Shown here one piece after another: positions 62,775 to 64,000 of a stretch of DNA of 64,000 bases. The translations under genes were made by a program, and so were the position numbers. Origin of the DNA: Microcebus murinus (taxonomy: Eukaryota; Chordata; Mammalia; Primates; Cheirogaleidae); contig NC_134126.1 of the NCBI RefSeq assembly GCF_040939455.1, positions 2,476,375-2,540,374 on the forward strand, in the 5' to 3' direction. The notes below the pieces were generated by a model that saw nothing but the letters and a program-made list of their open reading frames with translations, did no database searches and was not told where the DNA came from. Every line of letters starts with the position of its first letter. The stretch's first letter is position 1.

Positions 62775-64000
62775 TTTATCTTTTTTTATTTTATTTTTTT
62801 AATTCAGGATATTATGAGGGTACAAACATTTTGGTTACATGAAATGCCTTTGCCTCACCCAAGCCAGGGTAACAAGCATGTCCTTCCCCCATACAGCATG
62901 CCCCATTTCCATTAGATGTGGGTTTACTCTCCCACACATTCTCCACTCCCCCATCTGACCAGCACTCAATGAGTGTTACCACCATGTGAGCACATTAGTG
63001 TTGATTAATTAGTACCAGTTTGATGATGAGTATACACGGTGCATGTTTTTTATCCTTGTGATACCTCACTTCAAAGGATGGGCTCAAGCTCTATCCAGGA
63101 TAATATAAGATGTGCTAGATCACCATTGTTTTTTGTAGTTGAGTAGTATTCCATGGTATACATATACCTCATTGTATTAATCCACTCATGTATTGATGGG
63201 CACTTGGGTTGTTTCCACATCTTTGAAATTGTTAATTGTGCTGCTATGAACATTTGAGTGCAGATGTCTTTATTATAGAATGTCTTTTTTTTTCCTTTGC
63301 ATAGATGCCTAGTTAGTAGGATTGTTGGATCAAATGATATTTCTATTTTTAGTTCTTTGAGGTATTTCCAAATTATTTTCCACAGGGTTTGTACTAATTT
63401 GCAGTCCCACCAGCAGTGTAACAGTGTTCCCATCTTTCAACATGTGTACCAGCATCTGTTGTTTTGGAACTTTTTGATAAACACCATTCTCACTGGCATT
63501 AGGGGATATCTCATTGTGGTTTTGATGTGTATTTCCCTAATGATTAGAGACATTGAGCACTTTTTTATATGTTTGCTGGCTATTAGTCTGTCTTCTTTTG
63601 AAAAGTTTTTGTTCATGTCTTTTGCCCATTTATTGATGGGGTTGTTTGATTTTTTTCTTATTGATTTTCTTAAGTTCTACATAGATTCTTGTTATCAGCA
63701 CTTTATTGGATGTCTAGAAAGCAAATATTTTCTCACATTCTGTAGATTGTCTATTTGCTATAATGATAGTTTCCTTGGAAGTCTTTGCCAGAGCAATCAG
63801 ACAAGAGAGGGGAATTAAGGGCATCAGAATGGGGGCAGAAGAGGTCAAACTCTCACTCTTTTCTGATGATATGCTATAATTTCTAGAAGAGACTCCTAGA
63901 ATTGATAAACAAATTCAGTAAAGTCTCAGGATAAAAAATTAATGAACACAAATCAGTGGCATTCATATAAATCAATAAGAGTCAAGCTGAAAATCAAACC
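62775..64000 (-). mobile_element. L1 insertion with 5' inversion (twin priming), cut by window edge
   Basis: 62775-63777 is an L1 3' end on the minus strand (T-rich tail, 3' UTR, ORF2 end with [23 protein letters not shown]). At about 63778 the sequence switches to plus-strand ORF2 from the RT region ('tttgccagagcaatcagacaag', then the FADDM-equivalent at 63855-63877 as FSDDM). In L1 coordinates the inverted part lies upstream of the 3' part, and their upstream ends meet, as twin priming predicts. The inverted piece runs past 64000. Confidence 0.85.

Overview
The window is non-coding nuclear DNA of a primate, most likely a strepsirrhine (lemur, loris or galago). Three Alu dimers (14189-14510, 19540-19883, 53258-53589) have the right form: a 7SL-like left arm, the 'TAGCACTCTGGGAGGCCGAGG' type wording, an A-rich middle with the 'AAATAGAAAGAAAYTAATTG' segment typical of strepsirrhine Alu, and a tail. 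The many young L1 copies belong to one primate lineage. I found no host protein-coding gene, tRNA, rRNA, CRISPR array or bacterial feature. Nearly every long open reading frame lies inside a transposable element.

Layout. 1-5505: young L1 (copy A, +), cut by the window edge, with an intact ORF1 and a broken ORF2. 5506-5905: old L1 scrap. 6199-9077: a deleted gammaretrovirus-like element on the minus strand. Its ends are R-U5 and U3-R rather than two LTRs, so it looks like a reverse-transcribed viral RNA inserted by L1 machinery. 9600-14188: old L1M 3' end split by a younger L1 (copy B) that made a ~75-bp target duplication. 14189-28330: AT-rich DNA with two Alus, MIRs, several L1 3' ends, one L1 with a 5' inversion, an old LTR-like element and one CpG-rich segment of unknown origin. 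28344-34742: full-length L1 (copy D, -). 34743-46070: mostly unique AT-rich DNA with a few ancient repeats. 46074-61920: a nest of L1s, all on the minus strand: an old full-length L1 (F) interrupted by an Alu and by an internally deleted L1 (copy E), with another full-length L1 (copy C) abutting its 3' end. 62775-64000: L1 with a 5' inversion, running off the window.

How the parts work together: the window records L1 activity. L1 ORF1p and ORF2p would have supplied the machinery for L1 insertion, Alu insertion and probably the processed retroviral copy. Copies D and E share a 222-bp deletion that removes the ORF1 start codon, and copies A and D share an ORF2 frameshift. Defective source elements therefore seem to have been copied in trans. 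No new multi-gene system was found; the processed retroviral RNA and the defective L1 lineage are the most notable items.
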